This document shows, piece by piece, positions 7,693 through 16,047 of a DNA stretch of 24,658 bases (positions within the stretch are counted from its first letter, which is position 1; each line of letters opens with the position of its first letter). The notes beneath the pieces were generated by a model. That model was given only the letters and a program-made list of their open reading frames with translations, had not been told where the DNA came from and did no database searches. Made by a program: the position numbers and the translations under genes. This stretch comes from DAOWHW01 sp964493265 (GTDB lineage Archaea; Nanobdellota; Nanobdellia; Pacearchaeales; UBA284), in the NCBI GenBank assembly GCA_964493265.1, contig CAZBLY010000008.1, forward strand, positions 1-24,658. The letters run 5' to 3'.

Positions 7693-7745
7693 ACATAAAA
7701 AATCAAAAAAAGATAAAAGACAAGGGGTGGGGCAAAAATCAAAAA

Positions 7746-8480
7746 ATGTTACTTAAATTAGATAATCCAAAACTTCTTTCAAACAGCATTTCTTTAATTA
7801 GTGAATTGGTTTTAGAAGTTAAAGCCAAAATAACCAAACAAGGATTTGAAATTACGGCAATTGATCCAGCAAATGTTGCTTTGATTTCATTAAAAATCCC
7901 TTCAAAAGTTTTTTCCAAATTTGAAATTGATAAAGAGCACGAATTAGGAATAAATCTAGAGGATTTTAAACAAGTATTAAGAAGAGCTTCATCTAGTTCA
8001 GCTCTTTTAATAGAAAGAAAAGATAATACTATCAACCTAAAAATCCAGGAAAAATCAAAAAGAGATTTTAGTCTTGCTTTAATTAATATTGATGCTGAAG
8101 AAAAGAAAATTCCAAACTTGAATTTTTCAGCCAAAGTTGAACTTGACTCGGCAAGTTTTGCAGAATCTATAACCGATGCTTCTATAGTTGCAGATTCCTG
8201 TTCTTTCAGCGCTTCAGAAAATCTTTTTTTAATCGAGGCAAAAGGAACTTTAAATTCAGCTAAAATAGAATTTAATAGTGATGAAGCTAAAATTCAGTCC
8301 AAAGAAAATGTAAGATCCAAATATAGTTTGGATTATCTTATTAAATTCGCAAAAGCATCAAAGTTAGCTGATAAAGTTGTGGTTAATTTTTCAACAGATT
8401 ATCCAGCAAGATTTGATTTCAAAAATCAAGAAGGAATTGAATTAAGTTTTGTTCTTGCTCCAAGGGTAGAAGAGGAATAA
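7746..8480 (+). CDS. pcn: DNA polymerase sliding clamp PCNA
   Basis: This is a 244-aa PCNA, the homotrimeric ring that tethers DNA polymerase, FEN1, ligase and other replication factors to DNA. Length and two-domain organisation are typical. The N-terminal half carries LISELVLEVKAKITKQGFEI and the family-typical AIDPANVALISLKIPS. An interdomain connector (about 115-130) follows. The C-terminal half has YSLDYLIKFAKASKLADKV and ends with LAPRVEEE, the hydrophobic tail seen in archaeal and eukaryotic PCNAs. No in-frame start exists upstream, so ATG at 7746 is secure. The gene diverges from the primase gene, pairing two replication-fork components. The only PCNA in the window is this one, so a homotrimer is the simple reading. 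Confidence 0.95.
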   Translation: MLLKLDNPKLLSNSISLISELVLEVKAKITKQGFEITAIDPANVALISLKIPSKVFSKFEIDKEHELGINLEDFKQVLRRASSSSALLIERKDNTINLKIQEKSKRDFSLALINIDAEEKKIPNLNFSAKVELDSASFAESITDASIVADSCSFSASENLFLIEAKGTLNSAKIEFNSDEAKIQSKENVRSKYSLDYLIKFAKASKLADKVVVNFSTDYPARFDFKNQEGIELSFVLAPRVEEE

Positions 8481-8498
8481 AGAGAAATAAATACAAAG

Positions 8499-8510
8499 TA
8501 TAAATATAAA
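8499..8510 (+). promoter_or_regulatory. TATA box of the gene at 8525
   Basis: TATAAATATAAA begins 26 nt before the ATG at 8525 and has no Shine-Dalgarno after it. It lies just past the PCNA stop, so the downstream gene is probably transcribed on its own as a leaderless mRNA. Confidence 0.6.
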
Positions 8511-8524
8511 TTCAAAATTTCAAA

Positions 8525-9847
8525 ATGATGAAACAATTAACAGCTTTTTTATTATTGCTTTTTGGTTTTACTCAAGCAGAGCCTTTATTAAGTCAAGTTT
8601 TTCATGATAGAGTGGAATTTAAACTTAATGGAGAAAAACATACAAGTTATTTTCCTAAACAAAAAATTAATTCTGTTTCTGATTTTACAAATAATTTAAA
8701 TCAATTTGACAAAACTGAAAATATAGCGGCTTTTTTTTATTTAACTCCAAAAATAATAGAAATCAAAGATTCTTTTATTTTGGGTGGCATAATAGACTTG
8801 ATTGATAAAGCTTATGAGTCAGATGGAAAACTAGAAATAAATAAAGAAATAACCCGTATTAGATCCAGTAGTAATTTTGATTATTCTAAAAGTGATTTAG
8901 AAGATATTTTAGAAAAAGTAGGAAAAGGAAAACAAATTTTTGATGAGCTTGTTGCAAAAGAGAATGAAATTAAAGCAAGAGCAGCATGGAAAGGAAAAAA
9001 ACTTGATGATAATGAAATTGTTAAACAAACTCTTGTGGAATATGGTCTTAACCAATTGTTTAATTATTCAAGCCCAGAAGCTGCTAGAAGAAGAGAATAT
9101 GAAAAACAAATAAAAGAACAACAAGCACAACAAAAAAGATCTTTACAAGAATTGATTAGTGAAACAAGAAAAGAACATGAAAAGAGATGGAAAGCTGAAA
9201 TGAGTTCTAGAACTTTGCTTGCTTTCGAGGAAATAAAAACTATGGATAATTCAGAATTATGGGATATTATTTATGAAGGTCAATTACCTTCTAATTTTCC
9301 TTTTGACTTTTTATATTCTAAATATATTTTTTCTAATTCAGATACGCAAAGACTTTTTATGGATGCTGCTTGTTATGAATATTTAGAAAGGGCTTATAAA
9401 AAAGCATTTCAAGATGCTAGAAAAATAAATTGGAATTTAATAGATAATAATAAAGAATCTCTTGAATTGGTTGGTTTTACATCTCTTAGTACATATTTAT
9501 TTCTTAATATGGATTTTTTGGAAATGGAAATAAAATCAGAATATGGAAAAACACTAATGCAAAGATCTCCAGAAATTTATCAATCAATTAAAAATATGCA
9601 AATTAGTAAAATTGGGAAAGAATATGTTGTTAGACCACAAGATAGGGATGAATTAGTTAAATTATATGAAAAAGTATATTCACAATTAGATTTAAAAAAG
9701 GACAATATAATAATTCTTTTGCCAGGTGTTAAAGGAACTATTAAACATTATATAAAAGAAGGAAATGAATATCCAAAGGAAATTAAAAAAATAAAGAGTG
9801 CAAAAAAAATAATAGAAAAATATTTATCAGAATTTAATAGCCAATAA
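8525..9847 (+). CDS. Exported protein of unknown function, 440 aa
   Basis: A short signal peptide (about residues 1-19, core LTAFLLLLFGF, cleavage near TQA-E) is followed by a soluble, charged protein with no further membrane segment and almost no cysteines. This is in sharp contrast to the exported proteins downstream. About residues 30-120 are mixed alpha/beta. Residues 185-225 form a strongly charged helix likely to be a coiled coil (REYEKQIKEQQAQQKRSLQE). The remainder is predicted helical with many aromatic residues, including DACYEYLERAYKKAF. An ATG directly follows the first (MM), so either codon may be used. I do not recognise the family or any catalytic motif. It has its own promoter and lies 55 nt before a cluster of exported proteins. 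Confidence 0.7.
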   Translation: MMKQLTAFLLLLFGFTQAEPLLSQVFHDRVEFKLNGEKHTSYFPKQKINSVSDFTNNLNQFDKTENIAAFFYLTPKIIEIKDSFILGGIIDLIDKAYESDGKLEINKEITRIRSSSNFDYSKSDLEDILEKVGKGKQIFDELVAKENEIKARAAWKGKKLDDNEIVKQTLVEYGLNQLFNYSSPEAARRREYEKQIKEQQAQQKRSLQELISETRKEHEKRWKAEMSSRTLLAFEEIKTMDNSELWDIIYEGQLPSNFPFDFLYSKYIFSNSDTQRLFMDAACYEYLERAYKKAFQDARKINWNLIDNNKESLELVGFTSLSTYLFLNMDFLEMEIKSEYGKTLMQRSPEIYQSIKNMQISKIGKEYVVRPQDRDELVKLYEKVYSQLDLKKDNIIILLPGVKGTIKHYIKEGNEYPKEIKKIKSAKKIIEKYLSEFNSQ

Positions 9848-9873
9848 CAGAATAGCAGAATAGTAGAACAAAC

Positions 9874-9883
9874 TTTATAAATA
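9874..9883 (+). promoter_or_regulatory. TATA box of the exported-protein operon at 9903
   Basis: TTTATAAATA is centred about 25 nt before the ATG at 9903. It is the only clear TATA element before the three-gene run 9903-15453 and probably drives all three genes. Confidence 0.65.
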
Positions 9884-9902
9884 TCAAAATTATTAATAGA
9901 AT

Positions 9903-10739
9903 ATGATTAAAAGAGGAAAAAAAGGTCAGGTAACTCTGTTTATTATTATTGCTATTGTGATTATTGCTGTTGTAGCTGTTGGAGTAATTTTCTGGCCACG
10001 TATTTCTGGCGTTTTTATGTCACAGCAACAAACAGACTCTTTTTTAGCAAGCCAATCTGAGCCATTGAGAGACTCGGTTTATGATTGTGTTGAATCTGTT
10101 AGTGAAGAAATCTTTGAAACAATTGGTTTACAAGCAGGTTATTATACATGGTATCATCTTTATGCAATTGACCAAGCTGGAACAAAGGTAGTTGTTATGT
10201 TTAAAGATGATAATTCTGTTAGAGTAAATAAACTTCCAAGTCTAAATATGATTGCTCAAGAATATGAAGATGCTTTAGAAACAGATGGTTATGATAAAAT
10301 CGATACATGCTTAAATGATTTTTCCTCATTTAAAAGAAAAATGACAGTCGAACCACAAGAAAGAAAAATTACAGCAGAAATAAGAGATGATAATATTTTA
10401 ATTAATATAGATTGGCCAATAAAAATAAGCAAAGCAACAATAAGAGGAGATGCTAGCCAAGTTGTTGAACAAAAAGATGTTCTGCTTTTGATTCCATTAG
10501 GAAAAATCTGGCAAGTTGCTAATGACATAGTAAACAGCGAGGTTCAACAAAAACCTTTTGCAGATTTAGTTTTTCAACAGTATGTAACTTCTAATTATAA
10601 TACATTACTAAAATATATAACAATAGATGGTCCAATTCATGGTCCTGAATATGATGTTATAACTTTTTTATTAACAACACAACCTTATAGAGAAGGTGAA
10701 AAAGAATTTAAATTTTATTTTGCATGTGATAGAAGATAA
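9903..10739 (+). CDS. Pilin-like membrane-anchored extracellular protein
   Basis: This is a 278-aa protein whose N-terminus resembles archaeal class III (type IV pilin-like) signals. A basic stretch ends in KKG, followed by QVTLFIIIAIVIIAVVAVGV. This would let a prepilin peptidase cut after the glycine and leave the hydrophobic helix as a polymerisation or anchor helix. Sites of the form KKG-QVTLF are common on DPANN surface proteins. The rest is an extracellular domain of mixed strands and helices with few cysteines (C at about 60 and 139 and one near the C-terminus). It is followed after 23 nt by the cysteine-rich 641-aa gene. Whether it forms a filament or only tethers a complex cannot be told. 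No assembly ATPase or platform gene is in view. Confidence 0.7.
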   Translation: MIKRGKKGQVTLFIIIAIVIIAVVAVGVIFWPRISGVFMSQQQTDSFLASQSEPLRDSVYDCVESVSEEIFETIGLQAGYYTWYHLYAIDQAGTKVVVMFKDDNSVRVNKLPSLNMIAQEYEDALETDGYDKIDTCLNDFSSFKRKMTVEPQERKITAEIRDDNILINIDWPIKISKATIRGDASQVVEQKDVLLLIPLGKIWQVANDIVNSEVQQKPFADLVFQQYVTSNYNTLLKYITIDGPIHGPEYDVITFLLTTQPYREGEKEFKFYFACDRR

Positions 10740-10762
10740 AAAAATCTAAAATAAAAATAAAA

Positions 10763-12688
10763 ATGAAAAAAACAAAAAATAAGACAATAACAAATAAAAT
10801 ATTATCAATATTTATGTCATCAATAATGATTAGCATGTCTTTTGTTATTGCATTTTCCATGTCATCTACAACAACTGAGGCATTAGTTTGGGGTTGCTGT
10901 AGAAGAACAGATGATGATTGGTGTTCAACAACAACAGCAGATGAATGTTCAGAGCCTTTGATTGCAAGTTATAAAGAATGCAGTGAAGTTTCTCAATGTA
11001 AAGTTGGCGTTTGTGAACCTCCAACAGGAGATATGATTGAAGATTGTCAAGCTGGGAAATATAAAGCTGAATGTGAAGCCCAAATAATAGGTGGGGGAAT
11101 GGAAGGAAGATGGTATAATGCTCAAACTCTTGATGAGGTTGAACAATGTCAAAAAGGCTGCTGTTCAGTTGATTCAACTTATTTAGGGAGAGTTGCCTGT
11201 ATTAGTAAGGCAATGAAAGCTTATGGAATAACCGCAGATAAATTTGATGAATATGCAACTCATGATACATCAATTCCAGATCAAGCAACATGTTCTTTGC
11301 AAGGAGGAAAAGCCAGAGGTTGTTGTGTTCTTTCAACAGGATGTAAAGAGACAAATTATGAAGATTGTGAAGCTTTAGGAGGAACAGCATCTGATTTTCA
11401 TACAAATATTATATGTAGTGATATAACTGGTTGTGCAATAACAGCCAAATTCAAAGTTGGTTGCGGAACAAAACCAGGAGATGAAAATAAAATATGTTTT
11501 TTTGATAGTGCGGGAAATCAGGAAGATTGTGCTACAATAACCACACCAATTGAAACAAAATGGCATAGTTGTGATTTTCCAACTTTTGCTTGTAAGACAT
11601 GTGGTGGACAAGAATGTATAGAAGAAGGAGAGAATGCCGCATATGATTCAGTTGGTTATGGAGAACCTTATTGTAAAAAAATATCATGTAATGGCACATT
11701 TACTGGAAGTCAGCAAATAGAACTTATAGATGGAAAAAGAGAGATAACACTAGTTAATAATGGAATTATTAGATTAAGGCATGGTGAAGAATTATGTTAT
11801 AATTTTTATGGTTCTTTTGATAGAGATGATGATCCAACTAATGAAATAAAAGAAATGTATGGTAAAAGCACAGGTTTACAAAATCAAGTATTAAGATGTT
11901 ATGAAGGAGAGTTTTTTATTGAACCTGTTGATCCAGAAAGAAATAATCTTTGCGAGCCAGCTGTAAGTGATGCTGGTTTACATTATACAAAAACAAATAT
12001 AGAAAACAAATGGCAGGATTGTAGAGGTTGTGGTAAAGATGGAGCAAGTATTTTAAACAAAGTAGGAGATTTTTGGGCACCTGCTATTCTTTTAGGTGGA
12101 ATTCTTAATAGAATTATTTCAGATCATTGTACAAGAGAAACTTGCGAAGATATTGGAAATTGTGTTTATAATCAAGACCTTGGAACAGCTCATTTAGGAT
12201 CAGCTCCAATTGGTTCATGTGATCCTTTATATCCTCCAGCTGTAACAGGTGGAGAAGCAGGAACTTGTGGTGGTGGAGGAGATGATTTATGGAATGTTTG
12301 TTCTGAAGAAGAATGCTATAGTTTAGGCAATTATCAATATAAACCTCTTCCTGTATGGAGAGGGCTTCTTACAGGATTCATTGCGGGATTTGGAGCTTTT
12401 GCTGCAACCAGAATAGCTTTGATTCCAGTTGATTGTGCAATAACAGCTACAAAGAATTCAGCAACTACAATAGGACTTAACTGGTTTCCTGCATTTACAA
12501 CATGTTTAAAAAGTAGAGTTAGTAAAAATAGTTATTCTGTTGAAATAGCTACCAAATTATTAACTTTAAATGGCTTGCTTAATAAAATATTTTGTTGGGC
12601 TTCTTTTATAACCCCAAATATAGGATGGAAAATGCCTTGGGAATGGTGGTCATTTGAAGGTATTGGAAAATGTTGGTCTGGAAAATAA
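10763..12688 (+). CDS. Cysteine-rich exported protein, 641 aa, unknown function
   Basis: A signal or anchor sequence (about residues 1-40, SIFMSSIMISMSFVIAF core) is followed by an extracellular region with about 45 cysteines. They are arranged in recurring small disulfide motifs such as GCCVLSTGCKETNYEDCEALGG and HCTRETCEDIGNC. The middle (about 310-400) is a less cysteine-rich, beta-like domain. Near the C-terminus there is a hydrophobic stretch (GLLTGFIAGFGAFAATRIAL, about 535-555), and further hydrophobic segments rich in tryptophan end the protein. It may therefore re-enter the membrane. It sits 23 nt after the pilin-like gene and overlaps or abuts the next gene, so all three are likely made together. 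I cannot name the family. Its disulfides imply an oxidising exterior and a stable, possibly host- or partner-facing protein. Confidence 0.7.
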   Translation: MKKTKNKTITNKILSIFMSSIMISMSFVIAFSMSSTTTEALVWGCCRRTDDDWCSTTTADECSEPLIASYKECSEVSQCKVGVCEPPTGDMIEDCQAGKYKAECEAQIIGGGMEGRWYNAQTLDEVEQCQKGCCSVDSTYLGRVACISKAMKAYGITADKFDEYATHDTSIPDQATCSLQGGKARGCCVLSTGCKETNYEDCEALGGTASDFHTNIICSDITGCAITAKFKVGCGTKPGDENKICFFDSAGNQEDCATITTPIETKWHSCDFPTFACKTCGGQECIEEGENAAYDSVGYGEPYCKKISCNGTFTGSQQIELIDGKREITLVNNGIIRLRHGEELCYNFYGSFDRDDDPTNEIKEMYGKSTGLQNQVLRCYEGEFFIEPVDPERNNLCEPAVSDAGLHYTKTNIENKWQDCRGCGKDGASILNKVGDFWAPAILLGGILNRIISDHCTRETCEDIGNCVYNQDLGTAHLGSAPIGSCDPLYPPAVTGGEAGTCGGGGDDLWNVCSEEECYSLGNYQYKPLPVWRGLLTGFIAGFGAFAATRIALIPVDCAITATKNSATTIGLNWFPAFTTCLKSRVSKNSYSVEIATKLLTLNGLLNKIFCWASFITPNIGWKMPWEWWSFEGIGKCWSGK

Positions 12689-12705
12689 AAAATAAAATAA
12701 AAAAG

Positions 12706-15453
12706 ATGAAAATAAAAAATAAAAATAAAATCAAAGGAATAACTATTATAGCAACTTTTATGTTAATGATTTTATTAGCAAGTATTATTCCAGCAACTTT
12801 TGTTTTTGCTGGTGGAAAGGGAGAACCTAGTTATAATACTGACTGTGAGATTACTTTATCTTCACTCCCTCCATATTCTGTTAAGGAGAGTGTAAAAATA
12901 ACAGTTGACGTAATTACTGAACAAGATAAAGTCAAAAAAGTGAGAGTTTATTTTGTAAAACCAGGTGAGAAATTTAAACCAGGCGATCTTCTTTTTGATC
13001 TTAATAAAGCTATTGGAATTGCAAATCAATATAATAAAAATAATGCTTTTTTACCAAAAAAAGGAGGAAATTATATGTTAGTAGCAAATCTTTATGATGG
13101 AATAGGCTTTAGAGAAGAAAATATTTTAGGAAATTGTGCAATTTCTATTTATGTTAATTGTAAAATAGGAGAAGATGATTCTTGTGCTCCCGGTACAATA
13201 TGTGAACCAGATACTCCCATAGGCAGTACTGGAAAAGAAACAAAATGTGATCCAGATGCAGGAAAGGGCACTACAGACCTACCTGATGATGAAGATAAAA
13301 TGCTTGATAATATTAAAATAATAGCACCACTTTTTATGCCAAGATTTAAAGGATTACCTCCAACATTTGAATTTCAAGATATTTTTAAAAAAGAAGAAAA
13401 AATTAAAAAAGATATTACAATGTCAAAGAATCCTAAGGATTTACTTACAGATGAAGAAAAAGAAGCTGAGAAAAAACTTACTGATGAACAAAAGAAAGCT
13501 AAAACAAATAAAGAAAAAGCTCTTGCAGTAGTTGACCCAATTGACAGGTTCTTTACAATAGTTTCTGCTATAAGAGGGGTTTGGGTTGGTTGGGTTCTTG
13601 CAAGAAAAGCAGGAACTTGTGATGTTGAAGAACCTTGGACAGATGATAAATCTGTTTGTAGTTCTTGTAATGATGTTGGAATGTTTTGTACTGCTGAAAG
13701 ATGTAGAATTCTTGGAACAAGTTGTAAACCTGCTCCAACAGAAGACGAAGATAGAGTTGTTTGTGTTAAAGCTGAATGTTTGACTAGTGGAAGACCAAAA
13801 GTAACTAACATAGATGCAGAAGCTTATGTTGACTTAAGTTCTGGACCTGTAAAAAAAGCAAGTATAACAGTTAGTGGATATCTAAATACAGAAGGTGGAA
13901 TTGAAATTAGTGACTGGAAAAATGGAGGAGATTATGAAATTCCTTGGGATGTCACAAAAATGATTATAGATATTAAAACACAAGCTCAATCAGAACAAAC
14001 AGATCCTCCTGTAACTCAATGCAGATGGAGTTATGAAAAAAGTCAGGGTTATGATACAATGGAAAGTTTTGATATTGAAACTTTTGCAGAAGATCATACA
14101 CTCACTTTAGATATAAATGGTTTAGCAACAAACCAAGATTATGTTGTTTGGATTAAATGTAAAGATGTTTGCGGGGCTGTTCCTGCACCTGAAGAAAATC
14201 CTTACTGGATTAAGTTTAAAATAGCAGAAGAACCTGACTGGGTGGCTCCTTGTTATCCTAATCTTCCAACAGCACATGAAAATGGAAAATGTTTTATTGA
14301 TCCTTATAATGTTTATGTTCCAGCTGATTTACATACTCAAGAAGTTAAATTCTGGTTAGATGAAAAAGGCTCTTGTAGATATTCAACTTCTTATGAAACT
14401 GATGTGCCAAACTTTACAACTGTTTGGGATGATATGCACGAGTTTAATGAGATAGTAAGTCCAATAATTAAACAAGGAGTTACAGCTGCTGGATGTTTTG
14501 ATAATTTAGAATGTCTTGGTTATGAAATTGGCTCATCTGAATATGATAAATGCACTCATTGTAATACTTTTTTAAATCTTGATGATGGCTTGCGTATTGA
14601 TTTAACTTTAACACAAGAAGAACTACAGATTATTGATCCAACTTTATCACAAGAAGAAATACAAGATATTTTGGATTTAATGGATATGTTTGGTTATACA
14701 GGAGAAGTTGGAATGTTTAGATTAATGATAGTATGTCAAGATGAACAGCATAATGAAGCAGAACCTTATTTTTATACTTTATTGACAATGCCACCTTATG
14801 ATTTGGTTATTGAACAACCCATGGATCCTTTGGAAGATGAATATGATTTACATCCTCCAATTAATGTAACAACAAGTCATGATACAGAATGTAAATATGC
14901 TGTCCAAAATCTGTCTGGTTCAACAGTAAAAGCTCCTCCATGGGATGATATGACTTTTATTGATGATAACTATGCTACAGAACATCTTGGTAATATTATA
15001 GAAGAACTTATAGGACTGCAAAATGGAAAGAAATACAAATTCTGGGCAAAATGTCATGATGAAGGGCGTTTAGAAGTTGAGAATCATACTGAATTTACTA
15101 TTTTAAAAGATGTGTTGGCTCCAATCGTGATTAGAATGTATCATGCATCTGACACAACTTATGGGGCATTTGGAGATAATCTTGTTATTGAAACAAATGA
15201 AGAAGCTGAATGTGTTTATGGAACAAGTAAAGATATAAAATGTAAATTCAATTTTTCAGATGGAACAGCCTTTACAAAAGATACAGAAGGATTCTTACAT
15301 TCTGCTTACTGGCAATTAGATAATCTTTATTATATCAAATGCAAAGACAAATGGGGAAATTATCCTGGACGAGATACAGGCCAATCAACTCCAAAATCAG
15401 ATGGGCCTTACTGCACAACAATTATCAACCCTTATGAAGTTCCTGCAATATAA
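12706..15453 (+). CDS. Large exported multi-domain protein with repeated Ig/FN3-like cysteine modules
   Basis: I prefer ATG 12706 (915 aa). It gives a normal signal peptide (MKIKNKNKIKGITIIATFML..., cleavage near VFA-G) 18 nt after the previous stop. ATG 12670 would add 12 residues and overlap that gene. The mature protein opens with an Ig-like domain (about 15-145) and a cysteine motif (SCAPGTIC). A lysine/glutamate-rich helical segment (about 230-275) and a short hydrophobic helix (IVSAIRGVWVGWVLARKAG) come next. Several beta modules follow, each with a C-[RKV]-[WY] strand and a closing KC-x-D motif (QCRWSYEK...WIKCKD; ECKYAV...WAKCHD; ECVYGT...YIKCKD). No C-terminal anchor is present, so it is either released or held by partners such as the two upstream products. 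Function is unknown. Confidence 0.7.
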   Translation: MKIKNKNKIKGITIIATFMLMILLASIIPATFVFAGGKGEPSYNTDCEITLSSLPPYSVKESVKITVDVITEQDKVKKVRVYFVKPGEKFKPGDLLFDLNKAIGIANQYNKNNAFLPKKGGNYMLVANLYDGIGFREENILGNCAISIYVNCKIGEDDSCAPGTICEPDTPIGSTGKETKCDPDAGKGTTDLPDDEDKMLDNIKIIAPLFMPRFKGLPPTFEFQDIFKKEEKIKKDITMSKNPKDLLTDEEKEAEKKLTDEQKKAKTNKEKALAVVDPIDRFFTIVSAIRGVWVGWVLARKAGTCDVEEPWTDDKSVCSSCNDVGMFCTAERCRILGTSCKPAPTEDEDRVVCVKAECLTSGRPKVTNIDAEAYVDLSSGPVKKASITVSGYLNTEGGIEISDWKNGGDYEIPWDVTKMIIDIKTQAQSEQTDPPVTQCRWSYEKSQGYDTMESFDIETFAEDHTLTLDINGLATNQDYVVWIKCKDVCGAVPAPEENPYWIKFKIAEEPDWVAPCYPNLPTAHENGKCFIDPYNVYVPADLHTQEVKFWLDEKGSCRYSTSYETDVPNFTTVWDDMHEFNEIVSPIIKQGVTAAGCFDNLECLGYEIGSSEYDKCTHCNTFLNLDDGLRIDLTLTQEELQIIDPTLSQEEIQDILDLMDMFGYTGEVGMFRLMIVCQDEQHNEAEPYFYTLLTMPPYDLVIEQPMDPLEDEYDLHPPINVTTSHDTECKYAVQNLSGSTVKAPPWDDMTFIDDNYATEHLGNIIEELIGLQNGKKYKFWAKCHDEGRLEVENHTEFTILKDVLAPIVIRMYHASDTTYGAFGDNLVIETNEEAECVYGTSKDIKCKFNFSDGTAFTKDTEGFLHSAYWQLDNLYYIKCKDKWGNYPGRDTGQSTPKSDGPYCTTIINPYEVPAI

Positions 15454-15466
15454 TTAATTAGAATTC

Positions 15467-15492
15467 TTTTATTTGTTTTATTTTTTATTTTA
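15467..15492 (+). terminator. T-rich transcription terminator of the exported-protein operon
   Basis: The stretch after the stop at 15453 is nearly all T with single A or G interruptions on the coding strand. This is the usual form of archaeal intrinsic termination. It ends just before the 3' end of the convergent tRNA-Trp gene. Confidence 0.5.
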
Positions 15493-15495
15493 GAT

Positions 15496-15584
15496 GGGAG
15501 TAGAGGGAATCGAACCCCCGGCTGTCGGTATCTCCACCTCTTTAAACTCTGGAGCCGACTGTTTTACCTCTAAACTATACTCCC
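15496..15584 (-). tRNA. tRNA-Trp (anticodon CCA) with a 19-nt intron
   Basis: Read on the minus strand, the acceptor GGGAGTA pairs with TACTCCC. The D arm is GTTT/AAAC, the anticodon stem GTCGG/CCGAC, and the T arm GGGGG-TTCGATT-CCCTC (one G-U pair). The discriminator base is A and CCA is not encoded. Removing the 19-nt intron leaves the loop CTCCAGA, so the anticodon is CCA. The mature length is 70 nt, short because of a 4-nt variable loop and a small D loop. Alternative anticodons do not fit, since T33 and the stem fix the frame. Confidence 0.93.
15530..15548 (-). other. tRNA-Trp intron at position 37/38, canonical bulge-helix-bulge
   Basis: The intron is AGTTTAAAGAGGTGGAGAT on the minus strand. 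CTCC of the anticodon region pairs with GGAG of the intron (4 bp). This helix is flanked by two 3-nt bulges, AGA and ATA. Cutting each after its second base gives exactly the exon ends needed for a 7-nt anticodon loop. Outside is a weak GTTT/AGGT stem with an AAAG loop. This is the substrate form for the archaeal splicing endonuclease. It is far too short to hold the C/D-box guide RNA carried by many archaeal tRNA-Trp introns. Confidence 0.85.
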
Positions 15585-15605
15585 TAGAAGAGAGAAGAAA
15601 GAAGT

Positions 15606-15615
15606 GTTTTAAAAC
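15606..15615 (-). promoter_or_regulatory. TATA box of tRNA-Trp
   Basis: The palindrome GTTTTAAAAC is centred 26 nt before the 5' end of the tRNA, the standard spacing for a stable RNA promoter starting at or near the first tRNA base. It lies between the end of hjc and the tRNA. Confidence 0.55.
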
Positions 15616-15647
15616 TTTATCTTATTTTTTTACTTTATTTATATTAT

Positions 15648-16031
15648 TTATTTTATGAATTTATCAAAATTTTTTCCCCTCTTTTTTATGTCGTCAAAAG
15701 AAATTGCAAGACCTTTTCCTGTAGTATTTAATTTGTCTGGATGAATAAACCACCAGCCTTGTCGAAGGAATTTAATTGCAACAATAGGAGAAAGACCAAA
15801 ACTTTTTGAGAATTCAATCAAAGAGGTCATTTGTTCTTTACTTAGGTATTTTTTGCTGTTTGATGAGATTTTTACTTCTACTGCATATTTTTTTCTGCCA
15901 TTGCTGACAAAAAGATCACAATTAGTTTCAGCAATCATTCCACTTCCAGCAACACGAGCTACTGAAAAACCCTGCTTGCTTAATAAATGTAATAATTCTC
16001 TTTCTGCATTGCATCCTCTTTTTTTATTCAT
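15648..16031 (-). CDS. hjc: Holliday junction resolvase Hjc
   Basis: This is a 127-aa archaeal Hjc nuclease that cuts four-way DNA junctions during recombination and fork repair, acting as a dimer. The metal-dependent nuclease core is intact: E10 in the opening NAERELL helix, the RVAGSG turn (26-31), D39 in NCDLFV, and E52 and K54 in AVEVKISS. The remaining sequence (KEQMTSLIEFSKSFG, then a strand with WWFIHPDKL) fits the family, and the length is normal. It diverges from an unknown 105-aa gene, with one TATA-like element equidistant from both starts. There is no Shine-Dalgarno, so the mRNA is likely leaderless. Confidence 0.92.
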   Translation of the reverse strand: MNKKRGCNAERELLHLLSKQGFSVARVAGSGMIAETNCDLFVSNGRKKYAVEVKISSNSKKYLSKEQMTSLIEFSKSFGLSPIVAIKFLRQGWWFIHPDKLNTTGKGLAISFDDIKKRGKNFDKFIK

Positions 16032-16047
16032 GCTTTTTTTAGTGCAA

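Noticed and set aside
7739..8134. A 131-codon minus-strand frame over the PCNA gene
   Set aside because: It is a mirror of PCNA, which is unambiguous on the other strand.
9903..10739. A complete type IV pilus system
   Set aside because: Only the pilin-like N-terminus is present. No assembly ATPase, platform protein or prepilin peptidase gene lies in the window.
13374..13811. A 145-codon minus-strand frame rich in S, L and T
   Set aside because: It is fully inside the large exported protein gene and antisense to it. It has no promoter and composition expected from the complement.
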